This document shows positions 8,094-23,000 of a DNA stretch of 64,000 nt, one piece after another. The notes below the pieces were generated by a model. It did not search any database. It was not told the DNA's origin and was given only the letters and a program-made list of their open reading frames with translations. Position 1 is the first letter of the stretch. The number at the start of each line of letters is the position of its first letter. The translations under genes were made by a program, and so were the position numbers. Source of the DNA: Pontiella desulfatans (GTDB lineage: Bacteria > Verrucomicrobiota > Kiritimatiellia > Kiritimatiellales > Pontiellaceae); assembly GCF_900890425.1 (NCBI RefSeq), contig NZ_CAAHFG010000004.1:62001-126000 (forward strand), given 5' to 3'.

Positions 8094-11000
8094 TTACTCC
8101 GCCGGACGGCTGACCTGCACGTCCACCTTCATCAACCCGGAAGCGGATTCGATGTTGTTTGAGACCACGTTGAACGGCCCCTGGATTTCCGGCAGGGGCG
8201 TGTTGGTGCCGCCCGAAAGATCCATCACCACAGGCGTGTAGGTGCGTCCAGGAATCGATGGCTCCCATTCGACTACCCACGTGTTGCTGACCACCTCGTT
8301 GCGGGTGATGCGGAAATAGGACGCGGCATTGGTCGGCTCCGACCCGGCCACGAATTCCTGCCAGGTTGCGAATCCGTCGGCATCGGCGTCGTTGGTAATT
8401 GCCGCCGCAAAACCGGAGGTTATGCCATGATTCGCCATCCAGTATTCCGGCACTTGCACCGGCGCATTGGTTACCATGTTCGGGGCAAACTCAGCCGTGA
8501 TCAGAATGTTGTCGGTAATGTTGTCCAGTTCAAGCAAGCCCGGCGTGCCCGCTGATATGCCGTTCGTCACCACATCCACTGTGTGGTGCCATGCGCGTGG
8601 GGCAATGGCAAAACTCAGCGAGTTGGAGCCATAGGTCACATACTGGATGCCCGAGGGCGAAATCGTACCACCACCGCTGGCGGTCGAAAGCACCACCCAC
8701 TTCGGCGGAGACTGGTACAACTCGACTTCCAGCCTCAGCATGCCAACGGCAAGGCTGGCAGGAACCTTGACTGAATTGGCCGGCCCCTCCAGCGTTGCGA
8801 GGACTTCCGAGAACGGGCTGCCGAGAGCCGGCGCCTGCATCAGCTTGTAGCGCCGGTTCGCCACCGACGGCGTCCAGCTTACCAACAGATCGCCCTCCAG
8901 GTTGCGGATCTGCGTGATTCGGAAATAGGACGCCTTATTCGTTGGCTCCGATCCGGCCAGGTATTCCTTCCACGTCGCGAATCCATCGCCATCGGCATCG
9001 TTGGTGACCACCGTCGCCAGATCGTTCGTCCAGCCATATTCCGCGAGCCAGCGATGCGATACATCTACCGGCGCATTTGTTTCCATGGTCAGCGCAAACT
9101 CGGCTCGGATACCGATGTTGTCGGTAATGTTCGACAGCACCAGCGAATCCATCGCACCTGCGGAAACCCCGTTCGTCTTCACATCCGCCACGTGATACCA
9201 CTCCTCAGGTGTTAGCGAGAAGCTCAGCGTGTTCGAACCATGGGTCACATATTGCAGTCCCGATGGACTAATGGTGCCGTGGTCGCCCGCAAAGGCCATC
9301 ACGATCCACTGCGGTGGAGCATCCTTCATTTCCACCTGCAACCGCAACATGCCGCAATCATTGCTTGCCGACACTGTTGCCGAATTCGCCGGCCCCGTCA
9401 CCGTCGCCAGCGACTCCGCATACGGCCCGCCCGGCGCACCGGCCTGCATCACCCTGTATTGCCGGTTGGAGACCGATGGCTCCCAACTGACCAGGAACTC
9501 ACCACTCTCCAGCCTGCGGAATTCCGTGATCCGGAACTTCGACGACTTGTTTGTTGGCGAAGACCCGACCACATATTCCTGCCACGTCGCAAAACCATCC
9601 CCATCTGGATCATTGGTCACCGCCGCTGACAGGTTGTTCGTCCAGCCATGCTGAGCCAGCCACTCCTCCGGCACATCCGCCGGGGCATTCGTAACCATGT
9701 TCCGCGCAAACTGCGCATGCAGTAAACCATCCGCCTGCACATCGAAGAAGGTGTATGATGATACGGCACCTTTCGGTATCCCATCCGCCCATACCTCTTC
9801 AACATGCCAATATGGTTCCGGCACCATGTTGAAGATGTGATACGTACCTCCGAAGGCTATGATTTCCCCTTCTGGATCGACATGTCCCCCAGTACCTGAG
9901 GTCACCGTCAATTTATAGATCGGCACAACGTTGAACTCGAATTCCATAGCATGGTTCTGCGGGCGGACTCCTTGAAGGAGATTTACTTCGCCACTGGCCA
10001 TTCCCAAAAGGACATCCACCACACCATCGGTATTTACATCGGAAGTGAACGGCCTGCTTCGGCTCGCACCTATCGGTACGTCCGCCAAACGAAACGCATG
10101 GGAATTCAGTCCATTGGCACCACCGAGATGCGCCCAAAGGTCTCCACCGCTATCGCCAACAGCCAGATCGGGCACAGCGTCACCCGTCAAATCCATCATC
10201 GATGGAGCGGCACGTCCACCCGCAACCGCCAGCGGGACATCGTCCGCTCCAATAAGAGAGAAAGCACTGCATGTATTCGAAGCAATACTGTATTCCAACA
10301 CCTGGATACCGCCGTCCATCCTGCCAAGAAGAACTTCCTGATCGCCATCGGCATCCACATCAACTACATCCACCATGGCACGAGCCGCCAAGCTGTTTGT
10401 ATTGCTCCAGATTTCGACTGCATCCATGGTTTGCCAGTTGTTGGATGCTTGCGAGATCATTTCATATAGCCACACACTGCCATCCGAGCGTCCCGTCACT
10501 AGATCGTCCACGCCATCCCCAGTAAGGTCAGCCAACCTGAAACTGACACCAAGGCAACCGTTTGCCGGAATCGTGAACGGAACATCATTAATCATGAGAT
10601 GTTCGTAGGAAACGAACGAAGGAGTGTTCGTAGTCCCCTGATTTACATAAAGACGGATCATGGCATTGGAAGCCGTAGCCTTTTCGCCCACCAGCAAATC
10701 GGCAACGCCATCAGCATCAAAATCATACCAAACAGGTGCCGCGTACGCTTCGACGGTCGCCAACGTACCGCTGTTGGTGAATGACGGGACGCCGAAACCG
10801 ACCGTTGGGGTATTCGAGGCCACGGCGAGGGCATTGCCCGCCAGATCGGCTATCAACCTGGAGTCCGCATAGAACAGTTTCCTACCATCCGAAAACTCAT
10901 AATCCGTAAGATTCCAACTCAACGTATTCGATTGTGTAGCCCAGTCAAAGGTATCAGCTCCAGTGACCACCGACCCCGTCGGATTCCCGTCCTGCATGTC

Positions 11001-14000
11001 CATTATCCTGACGGCATTCTCGATCAACCCATTACCAATGAGCTCCGGCATGTTAACCGCTTCGGAGAACACGACATCGATTTTTGAAATGTAGACATAA
11101 CCAATCTGGTTCGTAAGTCCGTCGATTCGAATATCGGTGATATACGGAGGTTCGGCATCCGCCGCCTCATGCTCCCATTGCACCGCCACCAGACCGCTGC
11201 CGCTTCTGCCGGAAAGCTTCTCATGCAGGCCGCCTAAATCAACGGAAAGTTCATAGGTTCCACCCACCGTTGCAGCCAACCCCGAAACCTCGAACTCGCG
11301 CGCACCGGTTTTCGCAATGGAAATACCGGCAACAGACAGGCTCGTTCCATCCAATGTCAGCGACAAGGACGCGGAAGTGAACTCCGCTTCGATGATTTCA
11401 TCGCTGAAAACAATGGTCAACGCATCGACCGCCACTTCGGGATCTTCCGGAACTCCTGACAGTTCTGCCTGTAGGTCTATGTTGTCGATAAAGACCGGGA
11501 ACCGACTGTCGCTCGTGTTGCCTGCCGCATCTGAACAGCGCACCAGCAGATCCAGATGTCCGCCACGATCAAAAGACAGAGGCACGTCAAGCAACGTGGA
11601 CACCGGATCCAATTCCGCAAGCAGACTTGGATCGCCGACAAGCACCTCTTCATAGACTTCGACATGCAGATTCGTTTCGGGCAGGGTTGCCGCGAGTGAA
11701 AATGCATCCACAGCCGTAATGCCGTCGGAATCGGAGATTCCGGTATCCGGCGAAATGGACAGGTCTGCGAGTTCCTCTGGCGGTGTGTTGTCCGTATGCC
11801 AGGAAACGGATGAAAATCCCACGCCTGGATTGCCGGCGATGTCCGTGATGCTTCCTGCATTGAATACCACCTCGTAATGCCCGTCATCCATGGACAGTGC
11901 ACCAAGACCGGAAACCAGATACGTTGCGTCATCGGTTTTTTCCAGGCTAGCCGTTCCTGCCACTCCAGGAACAGAAACAGAATCACGCAACAGGTCAATG
12001 GCCGCAAGGGAAACGGTGTCGTAGGGAATCGTCTCGCTGAATTCCAGACGGATGTTGTATTCGCCCTCAAGCCCGGCAGGAGGAACCTCCTTCACGAGCA
12101 CTACTTCAGGTGGAACTCGGTCAATCGACCAACTCAGGGCAAAGACCACCAAGCCCGTATTACCCAGGGCACTTTCAACACCGCGTGTATCGATCTCAAG
12201 CCCATACAATCCGTTCGATTCCATGGAGCCGGAGAAACCATCGACTTCATAGAGCGTGTTCAGATCGTCGATGACGACAACGGATAGGTTGGAGATCGAC
12301 TCCCCTTGAAGGGCAATATCGTCCGCCGTGAAAGATCCTGGTTCCAGCGGCTCCGAGAACCGCACAATGATCGAATCCACATTGGTGACGACAGCTCCCT
12401 CTTCAAGATTGAGCACTTCGACAACTGCAGGAGCCATGGACGCAGCAATCCACGAAATCGACTTGCCATGGGTTCCAGGATTACCGACCGGATCAGTGAC
12501 GCCGGCCGCTTGAACCGTCAGTTCATAGTAACCATCCTGCACTGCCACGGCAGCAAGGTTGCCAATGCGGTAGCGCAACTCATCAATCCCAGAGACATTT
12601 AGATTGCTCACCGCGATCCCCGAACCCTGATGCCTCAAGGAAAGATCGGTGACCGTGAATGATGCCGGATCAATGGGTTCCGTAAACACCACATCAATCG
12701 AATCCAAGGCGGATGTCAGTACTTCTCCGCTGGCAATACCTTCGAACCGCTCAACCGCAGGTGGATTGGTATCGGTGGCCTCCCATTCAATCGTGTAGGT
12801 ATTCGTTCCCGACAAACCAAACTCGTCCAGCAAATGCAACCGGTGTTCATATACCGGATCGCCCCCATCCGGCAATGTACGATCCGTCAACCAGCAATTC
12901 CGCAACGGGAGCTCACTGCCATCCGAGCGCATGATCTGGACGATTTCATAGTTGCCACCCCCCGGATCGGGCAAGGATGCATAATGCCAACCAGCGTCAC
13001 CAGCCACTACCGTCACTATGGAAGTCGATACAATTCCAACCGGAGTGTTCGAGGCACTCGTGGTTGCATGGAATACGTCCGCAATGGTTCCATCCGGGAA
13101 ATAGAGTTCATCCGGCAAGTCCTTCACGTCGCGAGCCGTCACGAGGAAAGATGGCAGATCATGACCATCCACCTCCACACTGCGGATCAACTCGTGAATA
13201 TCCACGGATTCGATCAGGCTGATGTCCGGATTACCCGAACTGTTCAAATGCGTGAAGTTCGCATCCATGCTGGTAAAATGGCCTTGCAGGGAAGCCGTCA
13301 ACCACCATTGCGCCAGCGCCGACTCCTGTGCCCCGATGTCGCCCAGGTTGACCTCTTCCAGTCCGATGGCTTCCTCGAAGCCATTCAACGCGGAATTATA
13401 AAGCGCGAAATCGATCAACAATCCTTTTTCGTTTTCCACAATCTGCGGCTGGGCGGAATCGATCCTGAAGTTATTCGCCGTCCCATAACCCTTGTTGCAA
13501 ACCAGCACCGCCAATTCGGCAGGAACCATGGGTTCAACAACATCCTCCGTCAAAGGATCATCACCCATCACATCGCGCTGGAGGAAATAGTGAAGCTCCA
13601 GGTTCGGACATGGATTCACTTCCAACGCCACCGGGAATAAGTCCACAACCACCTGCTCGCCCGTGAACGGATCAACATAGGAAAGCGTGCCGCCGAAGCG
13701 ATAGGTCTTCGCATAAACCGGCGCGGCACCGTGCTCTGGAATAAACAGGATGGTTGCCGCCCCCTCCGTATTGCCCGCCAAAGAACCGGTTCCATCAATG
13801 TCCGTCAAAGCAACCAACGACTCGGTCGAAATCTCGAACAGGTCATTACAAACATCGCCGTTCTCATCCGTCACCCTCAGCTCAAGCTGCACATCCTGCA
13901 TGGCATCCGTTTCATGGCCGTTAAAGATCGTCAACACACCCTCGAACGCCTCGCGCGTCATCGTCGCCGTTTGCGTGATGTTCATAGAGACTTTTGCACA

Positions 14001-17000
14001 GACAGAACCTCTGTTTGCCTCAAGGAAGTTCTCAACATAGGTGTAGGCATCCTCAGCCATTTCAACGACATTCGAAAAACTCTCGGCAGTCGCAAAATCC
14101 ATACTGTCGTTCATCGCGCTTGCATAGTTGCTCACCACCGCCATGTCGATGAAGTTGGTATTCCATCCCACTGGAAGCTGATAGCCATATTCATAGCCTG
14201 CATCCCAATAGTCGATGCTTCGGTTCCAGCGCTCCCCAAAGGCAATAATATCGGAGGACTCTACTTTGGATCCAATAAAGGAGCTTGATAGATTCTCCAG
14301 ATCCTGAGCGGCAATCTTCTTGGTCTGCCCATCAAGCTTTGCAAGAAACTGACCATAGAATTCGCCTATGTAGTCTTCCCCTCTCCACTTGGAATCTCCG
14401 AAAACAAAATAAGTCATATCCAGATTGTTGTCCAAGAAGCTGATATAAGCTTCCAAGTAACTAGATATTTGCTCGAAATCATCACCCGATTCGTCGGCAG
14501 CAGAGGCAGGCAGCACATATATGTCACCAAAAGCCTGCATGGCAAATATATCGCCATTCTCCCCCATTGGAATAGTTGTTATGCGAGTACAACCTGCCAC
14601 AGCATCAAATATCGATTTCACACAGGAAATCGCACTTCCACCAGGCAAAGAGCCAATTATCTCTCCCAAAACCTCTCCTGAGGCATAGTCCCAAAAGCAC
14701 TGCCAAGGACTTCCATTTCCATTGAGAGCCTCCCGTTGACACGATAGATAGTCCCAAACAGACCAAACCATCCCAACTCCTGGCAAGCACCCCGTACTGG
14801 CTTTAAATAGTTGGCCAAAACATGGATCACACTCTGAGTCTTCGTGTAGTGGAGGGATTCCAGGCACTGTAATTTGTGATCCTGCTTCACCATTGCCCCC
14901 TCCATCACGATGGGGTGGCAAAACTGATCCAGAACCACCAGTATTAGGAGGTATAGGCGTAGGCCATCGTGATCCTCCATCTCCACCAGAGCCCGAAGAA
15001 GAACCCTTACAATGGTTGTAGGTGATTGGAATCGAGAATGCGAGTTCCCAATGACCATCTACAAACCAACCGGCACAATAGTAGACGTAATAAGTTTTAA
15101 TGATTCCCGAACATGGTTTTGTGTCATCCGAATCGGAAGCCTCTGCCAGCGCTATTGACATGGGCTCGTCGGCGGGACGTTTCATCAGCACCGGCACTCT
15201 CACACTCGACTTGGCCGGTAGCACGCTGATCTGCGAAACCATGGATTCGAATTCATACCGAGGATGTTCCGGTAGGATGATGCTTACCTCATGCGCACTG
15301 ATGAGACCATGGTTGTTGATTACCGCCTCGAAGACATGGGACTCGCCATAGTCAAGATCGGGCAAGGATTTCGGTACATCAATGGTGACCACGGGCTTGG
15401 GCACACTGGTTTCGTATTCGGTTTTCAACACAATCTCGTAACGATCCTCCAATTCCACTTTCTTGACTTCCCACCGATAGGTGATGGCCTGATAAGAGAG
15501 GAAGACGGTTTCCGCCGTTGTGCGTCCGGGTGCGATTTCGACTACACCGTTCCAAGAACTATGCCTGTTGGCGGACACCGCCACCGTATATCTCCCAACT
15601 GGCAAGTCGCTGACTTGGAAGGTGCCGTCGGGTGCCGTCATTCCCTGAGCAACGGTTGCTCCGGTGTAGGGATTGCGCACCTTGACGGTCGCGTTGGAGA
15701 CGTGCGGAGAGGATTCGACATAGTAGGTATATTCATCCACCACGTCTATCAGCAGTCCGCCCGTTTCGTCGGAAACCGACTCGAAGCGGAACGGCACGCG
15801 GATGCCATCAGCATTTTCGGCGTTAATGGCAATGGAACCATTGAGCGGTGCGTTGAGGGGAACCGACTCATCAGCCTTGAGTTCAAGTGTAATGGTTGCA
15901 GACGCACCATTTGTCAGGTTGTCAATGTACTGACCACCAACCACGCGCATCCAATCCACGCTGGGAATATCAACAGAAACCAATCCGCTGTCACCTGCGC
16001 CGGCATTGTAAACCGAGAACTCGACCAGGCGCGGGATGTCCCGCGTCATGGTCGTGTCGAGCCTGGTTGGAACGGTTCGCAGCAAGGCATGCTCGCACTC
16101 GGAATAGAACCAGCACGGGATTTCCAAAACCACGCCCTCGTCCGTCGTGATCCGGATCAGGATTTTTTCATAGTCGCTGCCTTCGCTGACTGCGGTCGCC
16201 TCGACCGTGTAGCCCAGCGGAATGACGCTACCGCCCGGCAGGGTGGCTGGAAGGGTCAGTTCGAGATTACAGTTGGTCGGCACTTCAAGGATTTCGACAC
16301 TCAGGTTGGTCAACTCCGCCTGACTTCGGTTGCGGATATTGATCGTGCCATTCGAGATGACATCGCCCACCGTCATATCCCAAATGATGTGCCCAGAACT
16401 TGTCCGACCCATTCCCAGGATTTCAAACGAATCCTGTTCGACGGTGGAGCCCAACCCCGGATAGCAGGCGCCGATAGAATAGTGCCCGGCCTCGCCCGGC
16501 AACGGAACAAACTCTGTCTCAAACAGTCCTTCGGCATCGCTCTGCACAGATATTACCCGGCGGATACCGTTCACCACCACATAGACATCCACATCCACGT
16601 TCGCGGCAGGAGACATGCCATCCGGAAGCGTTGCGCTTCCAGTAATTGGAATGACATCGGAATCCATCGCCGTTTCCACATCGGTTTCGGCTGAAGCCGT
16701 ATAGGATGGACTAACCGACAACGTTGCTGACCAGGCAATGTTGTTGGCATCGTTCAGTTCCTTGACCAGCTTGTCCGGATCGGCCACCACGGCAATCCGG
16801 TAGTCGCCGGGTGTTAGCGGAGCCGTTGCCTGCGCAGTGATGGTCAGGTTGCTGCCCATCGGCAAAGCCGCCTCGGTTTGATATTCGAACATGAAGGTCG
16901 AAGAATTGACATAGTTCCCCGGACTGCAATGGATGGCCAGAGGCAGGCCAGCCCCCGCATCACGGAAACCAATATTGGCTAGGACGGCGCTCAATTCAAG

Positions 17001-20000
17001 TTCTTCCCCAGTCGTCAAAGCAACGGAAGCCAGCACATTGGAAACCACTAGATCGGGATGGTTTTGATCGCTCACCATTAGCCAGGTCGTACCGGAGGAA
17101 TAGCCATCGGCATCCACATAGACCGATACCAGCTTGCCGCCATCCTCCACTCCGTCATCCAAGGTTTCCACAGGAACCTGAATGCTTGATGCGCCAGCGG
17201 GAATGACCGCATTCGTTGGGATCGTAACCTCATCCGGCTGATCGTGCGAAATCGCCACCGACAGCGGCTCGGTCAACGTCGTGTTATGCGTAATGGATAA
17301 GAGACCGGCGGCGTCCCTGCCCTCCGGCATGTTGGCCGGTGAAGCCGAAACGGACAAGGTTGCCCCGTCGTCATCCAGAATCCGCAAGTTAGCTTCAATC
17401 ATTCCACCATCGGAAGGCGACCCCGTGCATCCGCACGAATCTATCACCACGCCACCGCTGACCAATACATCGCGATGTCCATCAACTACCGCATTGTCGA
17501 TGGTGCCAATGGCAAACTGAACCGACTCCTCTCCATCGGCCAGCACAACCTCGGATGGAAGGATCAACGCATCGTCCTCCGATGCCTGAAGCTGGATGCG
17601 AACCTCCCCATTGGTCTGGCCAAACCGGGTCAGCGTCCCCATGCAGGCAAACAATCCTGCGCCTTCCGACACTTCTTCCGGAGACAATGTGAGATATGCA
17701 CCCGGCACATCGTCGTCCTCAATTCGCAAGATTTGGTCAACAGAATCAAATCCAGTCGCATTTGCATGGATCAACACATCCAGATCAATCTCCGCAATTT
17801 CGTCATCAACCACCGTGCAGGCAAACGCGACCGACCCCGTATTGGCCGGAATGGTTACAGAGGCCGGAACCGTGCATTGCACATCGGACGAACTTTGCAG
17901 ATAGACTGTCACCGGCTGATCCGTCACAAAGTCGCGCGTCACTGTTCCTGCCACAACTTCGCCTTCCACAGCATTGGTAGCCGAGAGAGCCATCGACAAA
18001 GACGGCACCTCGTTATCCACAACAGCAATAGTCCCCGACGAAGCAACATATCCTGCAGCGGAAACCATCAAATCCACGGTTTGGTCGCCATCCACCACGG
18101 CATCGTCATGGACAACCGCATAGAACACGGCGCTGTTCGCATTTGAAGAAATCACGACCGAAGCCGGCACCGAGATTTCATCTGGCGCAGAGGAGGCGAC
18201 AGCAACGCTCAGATCATTGCTAAACGATCCTCCGCGACTGACGATGCAACGGATGTCACTACCGACCGCATTCTCCGCTATTTCATCAGCAGCCAGTTCC
18301 AGCAACAACTCGGGAATAACCGGTTCCGGCTGTTCCCGGATATACACCGTAACCGGGCCGGCACATGAACCGCCAAAAATCCCTGGGCGATCCTGGCAGA
18401 GCTGAACATGGGCAATGGATGGATCTTTATAACTACTGTAATATACGAGGCATTTGTATCTATTCCCTGGCCCACTGCTGCCGCCAACGCCATAACGCTG
18501 GTGCTCGCTACTGGGCGTGATATTGAAACTTCCCTCGCTGGTACCATCTGAATAGTAATAAGTCCCGTATAGATCCTTGCCGGAATTCCAATCCCACACG
18601 AGATCAGATACCGGGGTGCGGTACCATAACGGAGTACCGTTCTTGACATACAAGTATTCCCTACCCGTATCGGGATTTGTGTTGAGCACACTATCGGCAA
18701 CCGTGGACGTAAGCTTAGTCCAGCCCCCGCCCGCCAGCGACATCAAACAGTAGGCATTGAACGGCTCCTCGCCAGCATCCCCGTCGGGATCGATCAAGTA
18801 TTCGCCATCCTCGGTGAATCCTAGCTCATACAACTCCTGTGCCGATCCAACAATATCATGAACGGCCAGCACCGCATCCCGAGTATTGACAGACGTATCG
18901 ACATTACTGACCACGCACCGATAGTTCCCGGAAGCACCAACCTGCACATTGGTCAAAACAAGTGTGTCGTTAGTTGCACCAACAATGTCCGAACCATTGT
19001 ATTGCCACTGGTAACTCAATAGATATTTGTTCGTTGCAACAACAGCAAAGCTCAGATTCCGACCAACCAACGTCATTTGGTCTTGGGGTTCTGAAATGAT
19101 CTGAGGCACCGAAATAGTTCCAACTTCTATACCATCAATGAACCATCCTGGGCCGTCGTAGCTATCGGCTATGTGCTGGAAGGCTATGCGGATACGAGCA
19201 CCTGCATAGGAGGTCAAATCAAGAACAATTCTAGACCAGTCGCTTGAAGAGCGGCTCGGAGCCGTGATAGCTAAACTGCTCCAAGACGACCAGACGCCCG
19301 TCCCGCCATTATAGGCGGAAACCTGCACCTCGCCCCAGTCGTTCGCATATGTGTGTGTAGGATAGTTGTACCATTGCCAGAAACGGATCTGTAGACGCTC
19401 ATCCCCCGAAACCGACGGCAGTACGATCTCAGGGCTTATCAGGCGACTGTCCGTGTAGTCGGGGTAGTTGCCGTTCAACACCGTCGCGGCAACCTTGCTC
19501 CCCGAATGGGCAGAACCCGGCCCGCTAGACGGAACACCGATTTGCCACAAGCCGTGGTCAGTATGCCAATCGCCCCAGCCGTCCTCGAACCCCTCAAACG
19601 ACGACATCTCCGGAACGCCCTTCCAAATCTCTATATCATCGATGTACCAACCCGCGCCATTGTAGCTGTCGGCCGTATGCAGGAAACCGATCCGGATACG
19701 CTGGCCAGCGTAGGAGGTCAGGTCTAGCGCGATGCGCGACCACCAGCTTGAAGAGCGGTCGGTTGCCGTGACTGAAAGGCGGCTCCAGGACGACCAAGCA
19801 CCTGTCCCGGCATTATAGGAGGAAACCTGTACCTCGCCCCAGTCGTTCGCATGGGTTGCAAAGGGATAGTAGAATGCCTGCCAAAAGCGGAACTGCAGAC
19901 GCTCATCCCCCGAAACCGACGGCAGTACGATCTCAGGGCTTATCAGGCGACTGTCCGTGTAGTCGGGGTAGTTGCCGTTCAACACCGTCGCGGCAACCTT

Positions 20001-23000
20001 GCTCCCCGAATGGGCAGAACCCGGCCCGCTAGATGGAACACCGATTTGCCACAAGCCGTGGTCAGTATGCCAATCGCCCCAACCGTCCTCGAACCCCTCA
20101 AACGACGACATCTCCGGAACGCCCTTCCAAATCTCTATATCATCGATGTACCAACCCGCGCCATTGTAGCTGTCGGCCGTATGCAGGAAACCGATCCGGA
20201 TACGCTGGCCAGCGTAGGAGGTCAGGTCTAGCGCGATGCGCGACCACCAGCTTGAAGAGCGGTCGGTTGCCGTGACTGAAAGGCGGCTCCAGGACGACCA
20301 AGCACCTGTCCCGGCATTATAGGAGGAAACCTGTACCTCGCCCCAGTCGTTCGCATGGGTTGCAAAGGGATAGTAGAATGCCTGCCAAAAGCGGAACTGC
20401 AGACGCTCATCCCCCGAAACCGACGACAGTACGATCTCAGGGCTTATCAGGCGACTGTCCGTGTAGTCGGGGTAGTTGCCGTTCAACACCGTCGCGGCAA
20501 CCTTGCTCCCCGAATGGGCAGAACCCGGGCCACTTGTCGGTACTCCGACCTGCCAGACACCATTATCAATTTGCCAATCGCCCAAACCGTTTTCAAAGCC
20601 TTCGGGATTGTTGAATACCGGATCTCGGCTTGAGAGCGTGGCGGTTGTGCTGTTTGTTATTCCTGCCAGATTACTAACCACCACGGAATAGCTCCCCAGA
20701 TGGTTGGTTTTCAGGGAGGTAATAGAATAAGTTGAGGCAGTTGCTCCGGGAATGTCCATGCCATCTAAGCGCCACTGGTAGGTTTCCGGCGAGAGGCTAT
20801 CGGCAACCACGCTGAAGGATACGGGATAGCCCAGCGGCCAGGACTGGCTTTCGGGCTGGACTGTAATGACGGGCAGTGGAACCACCGTGATTTCCGCCAC
20901 GGAACTGGTTACCGCACCATACGCATTGCTCACCACCACGCTGTAGAATCCGCTGTCGTTGGTCTGGGCGGTGGTGACGAACAGGGAGATGTTCGTTGCT
21001 CCGACAAGGATGTTTGTGCCATTGAATAACCATTGATAGTCAAGCGGCGCTGTTCCAACGGCGACGACACTTGATGTCATGTTACTACCGAGTGCCACAT
21101 ATTGGTCGTCTGGGTTATCCAAAATCGTAGGCGGGAGTGCATTCTTGCACATACCGGCAACTCCGGCAGCATAAACGGAAGCTATTTCGTTGGAGCTCAA
21201 TGCAGTGTCGAACAGCATAACCTCGTCAACCAACCCGGGGAAATAATAGCCATCGCCACGTCGTCCAATGTAGAACGGAGCAGTTCCATCCCCGGTGTTG
21301 CCAGAGAAGGTGGTGTCTTCGCCCACCAAAACTCCATCAAGATATATCCGAGCAAACTGGCCTTTTCGCAGGGTTCCGACCACATGGTGCCATTGATTCG
21401 GAGCAACGCTCCCTCCGCTTGCCGCCGCATATCCAGACCCGCTCAAAGTCCATATCGAGAACCGAACCGAACCATCGTTCTTCAGATACAGCGCGTATTC
21501 CCATGCACCACTTGTTCCCTTGGCAATAAAAGGTCGTTCGGAGCTGGGCAACGACGGAACCTTTATCCAACCCATGACGGTCATTTCTCCATCCGCTCCA
21601 ACGTGCGGACTATATAGGGATGAATCGGGTGCGGCGAAATAGTCGTTGGCGCCATCGAAGCTGAACGCCTCTGCGACAATACCCTGAAGGTTGGTCGCCC
21701 CGTTATAAAGCGTTCCGTGGTTTGTGCCGACGAGATTATCTGCATTCCCATCGCCAGGCCACCAAGCAACAATTCCATTGGGGCACTGAACACACGGTGT
21801 TGGAGGTTGCCCGCCATCCGACAAGACCGCCTCCATGCTTGGAGTGACACCAGCAAAGTTGCTCACTTCAACTACATAACTACCCAAATCATTAGTGCGA
21901 ATGGGTGAAATTGTGTAGAAGGCACTGTTGGCACCCGGAATCACCTCTCCATCCTTTAGCCATTGGTATGCAATTTCTGTTATACTTGTTGCTGCCACGA
22001 TAAACTGAACAATCGGAGAGCCAACAAGCATCGTTTGGCTCTGTGGTTGTTGCGTAATTACCGGAGGGGGAACCACGGTGATTTCGGCAACGGAGCTAGT
22101 GACGGAACCATATGCATTGCTCACCACCACGCTGTAGAATCCGCTGTCGTTGGTTGTAGCATTAACGATGGGATAGTTCGTTCCTGTTGCTCCTACGATA
22201 TTCGTGCCATTGAAAAACCATTGGAAATTGAGGGGTTCTCCCCCAACAGCCCAAATGTTCAATGTGGAATTACTACCCAAGGCGACATAGGACTCCGCTG
22301 TCAACTCGACGATGGTTGGGGGATCAGTCGGCTTTACAAGGAACTCATAGGCTCCCAGATCCACTGAACCGGCAAGAATCCGGGGATTCCCATCAATATC
22401 GGTGGAGGTGGAAACATGGTTCGTACTTCCAGCATCGATGCAAAGAGAGTTGGCCATCAGACGGTAATCGCCGCCATCACCATACACGAACAAAGGATCA
22501 TCGGAAAAGTTGTTGTTTCCAGCACCAATGCCTTGGACGCAACTATACGATACCGATGCGCCTCCAGTATACTGATACGACGAGTTTCCCCAGAGAATGC
22601 TGTTTACGATGCTACCCGTAAAACGCACGCCACCCGGCCTGTTGTTTCCGGCGATAGTGCAGTTCTCGATCAATCCATTCCCTGCATAGATTCCACCACC
22701 CGCACCATTGCTGATACGAGTACTATTGTTGACAACGATACAATTCTTCAGATCCAAGGTGGAACCGCAATAGATCCCACCGCCATATCCTCTCGCTCCA
22801 TTCCCAATATTGCATCCACCGGCTCCGGCATTGTTGCCAAGGAATATGCAATTAGTAGCATGTAGATTCTTCGAGGTGTAGATGCCGCCACCACGACTGT
22901 TTTCACTCCCACCTCGAGATGATGCCGTATTATACAGCACCTCGACATTATCCATGAAAACATCTGAAGAAGAATAGATGCCCCCTCCATATGTTGTTGC

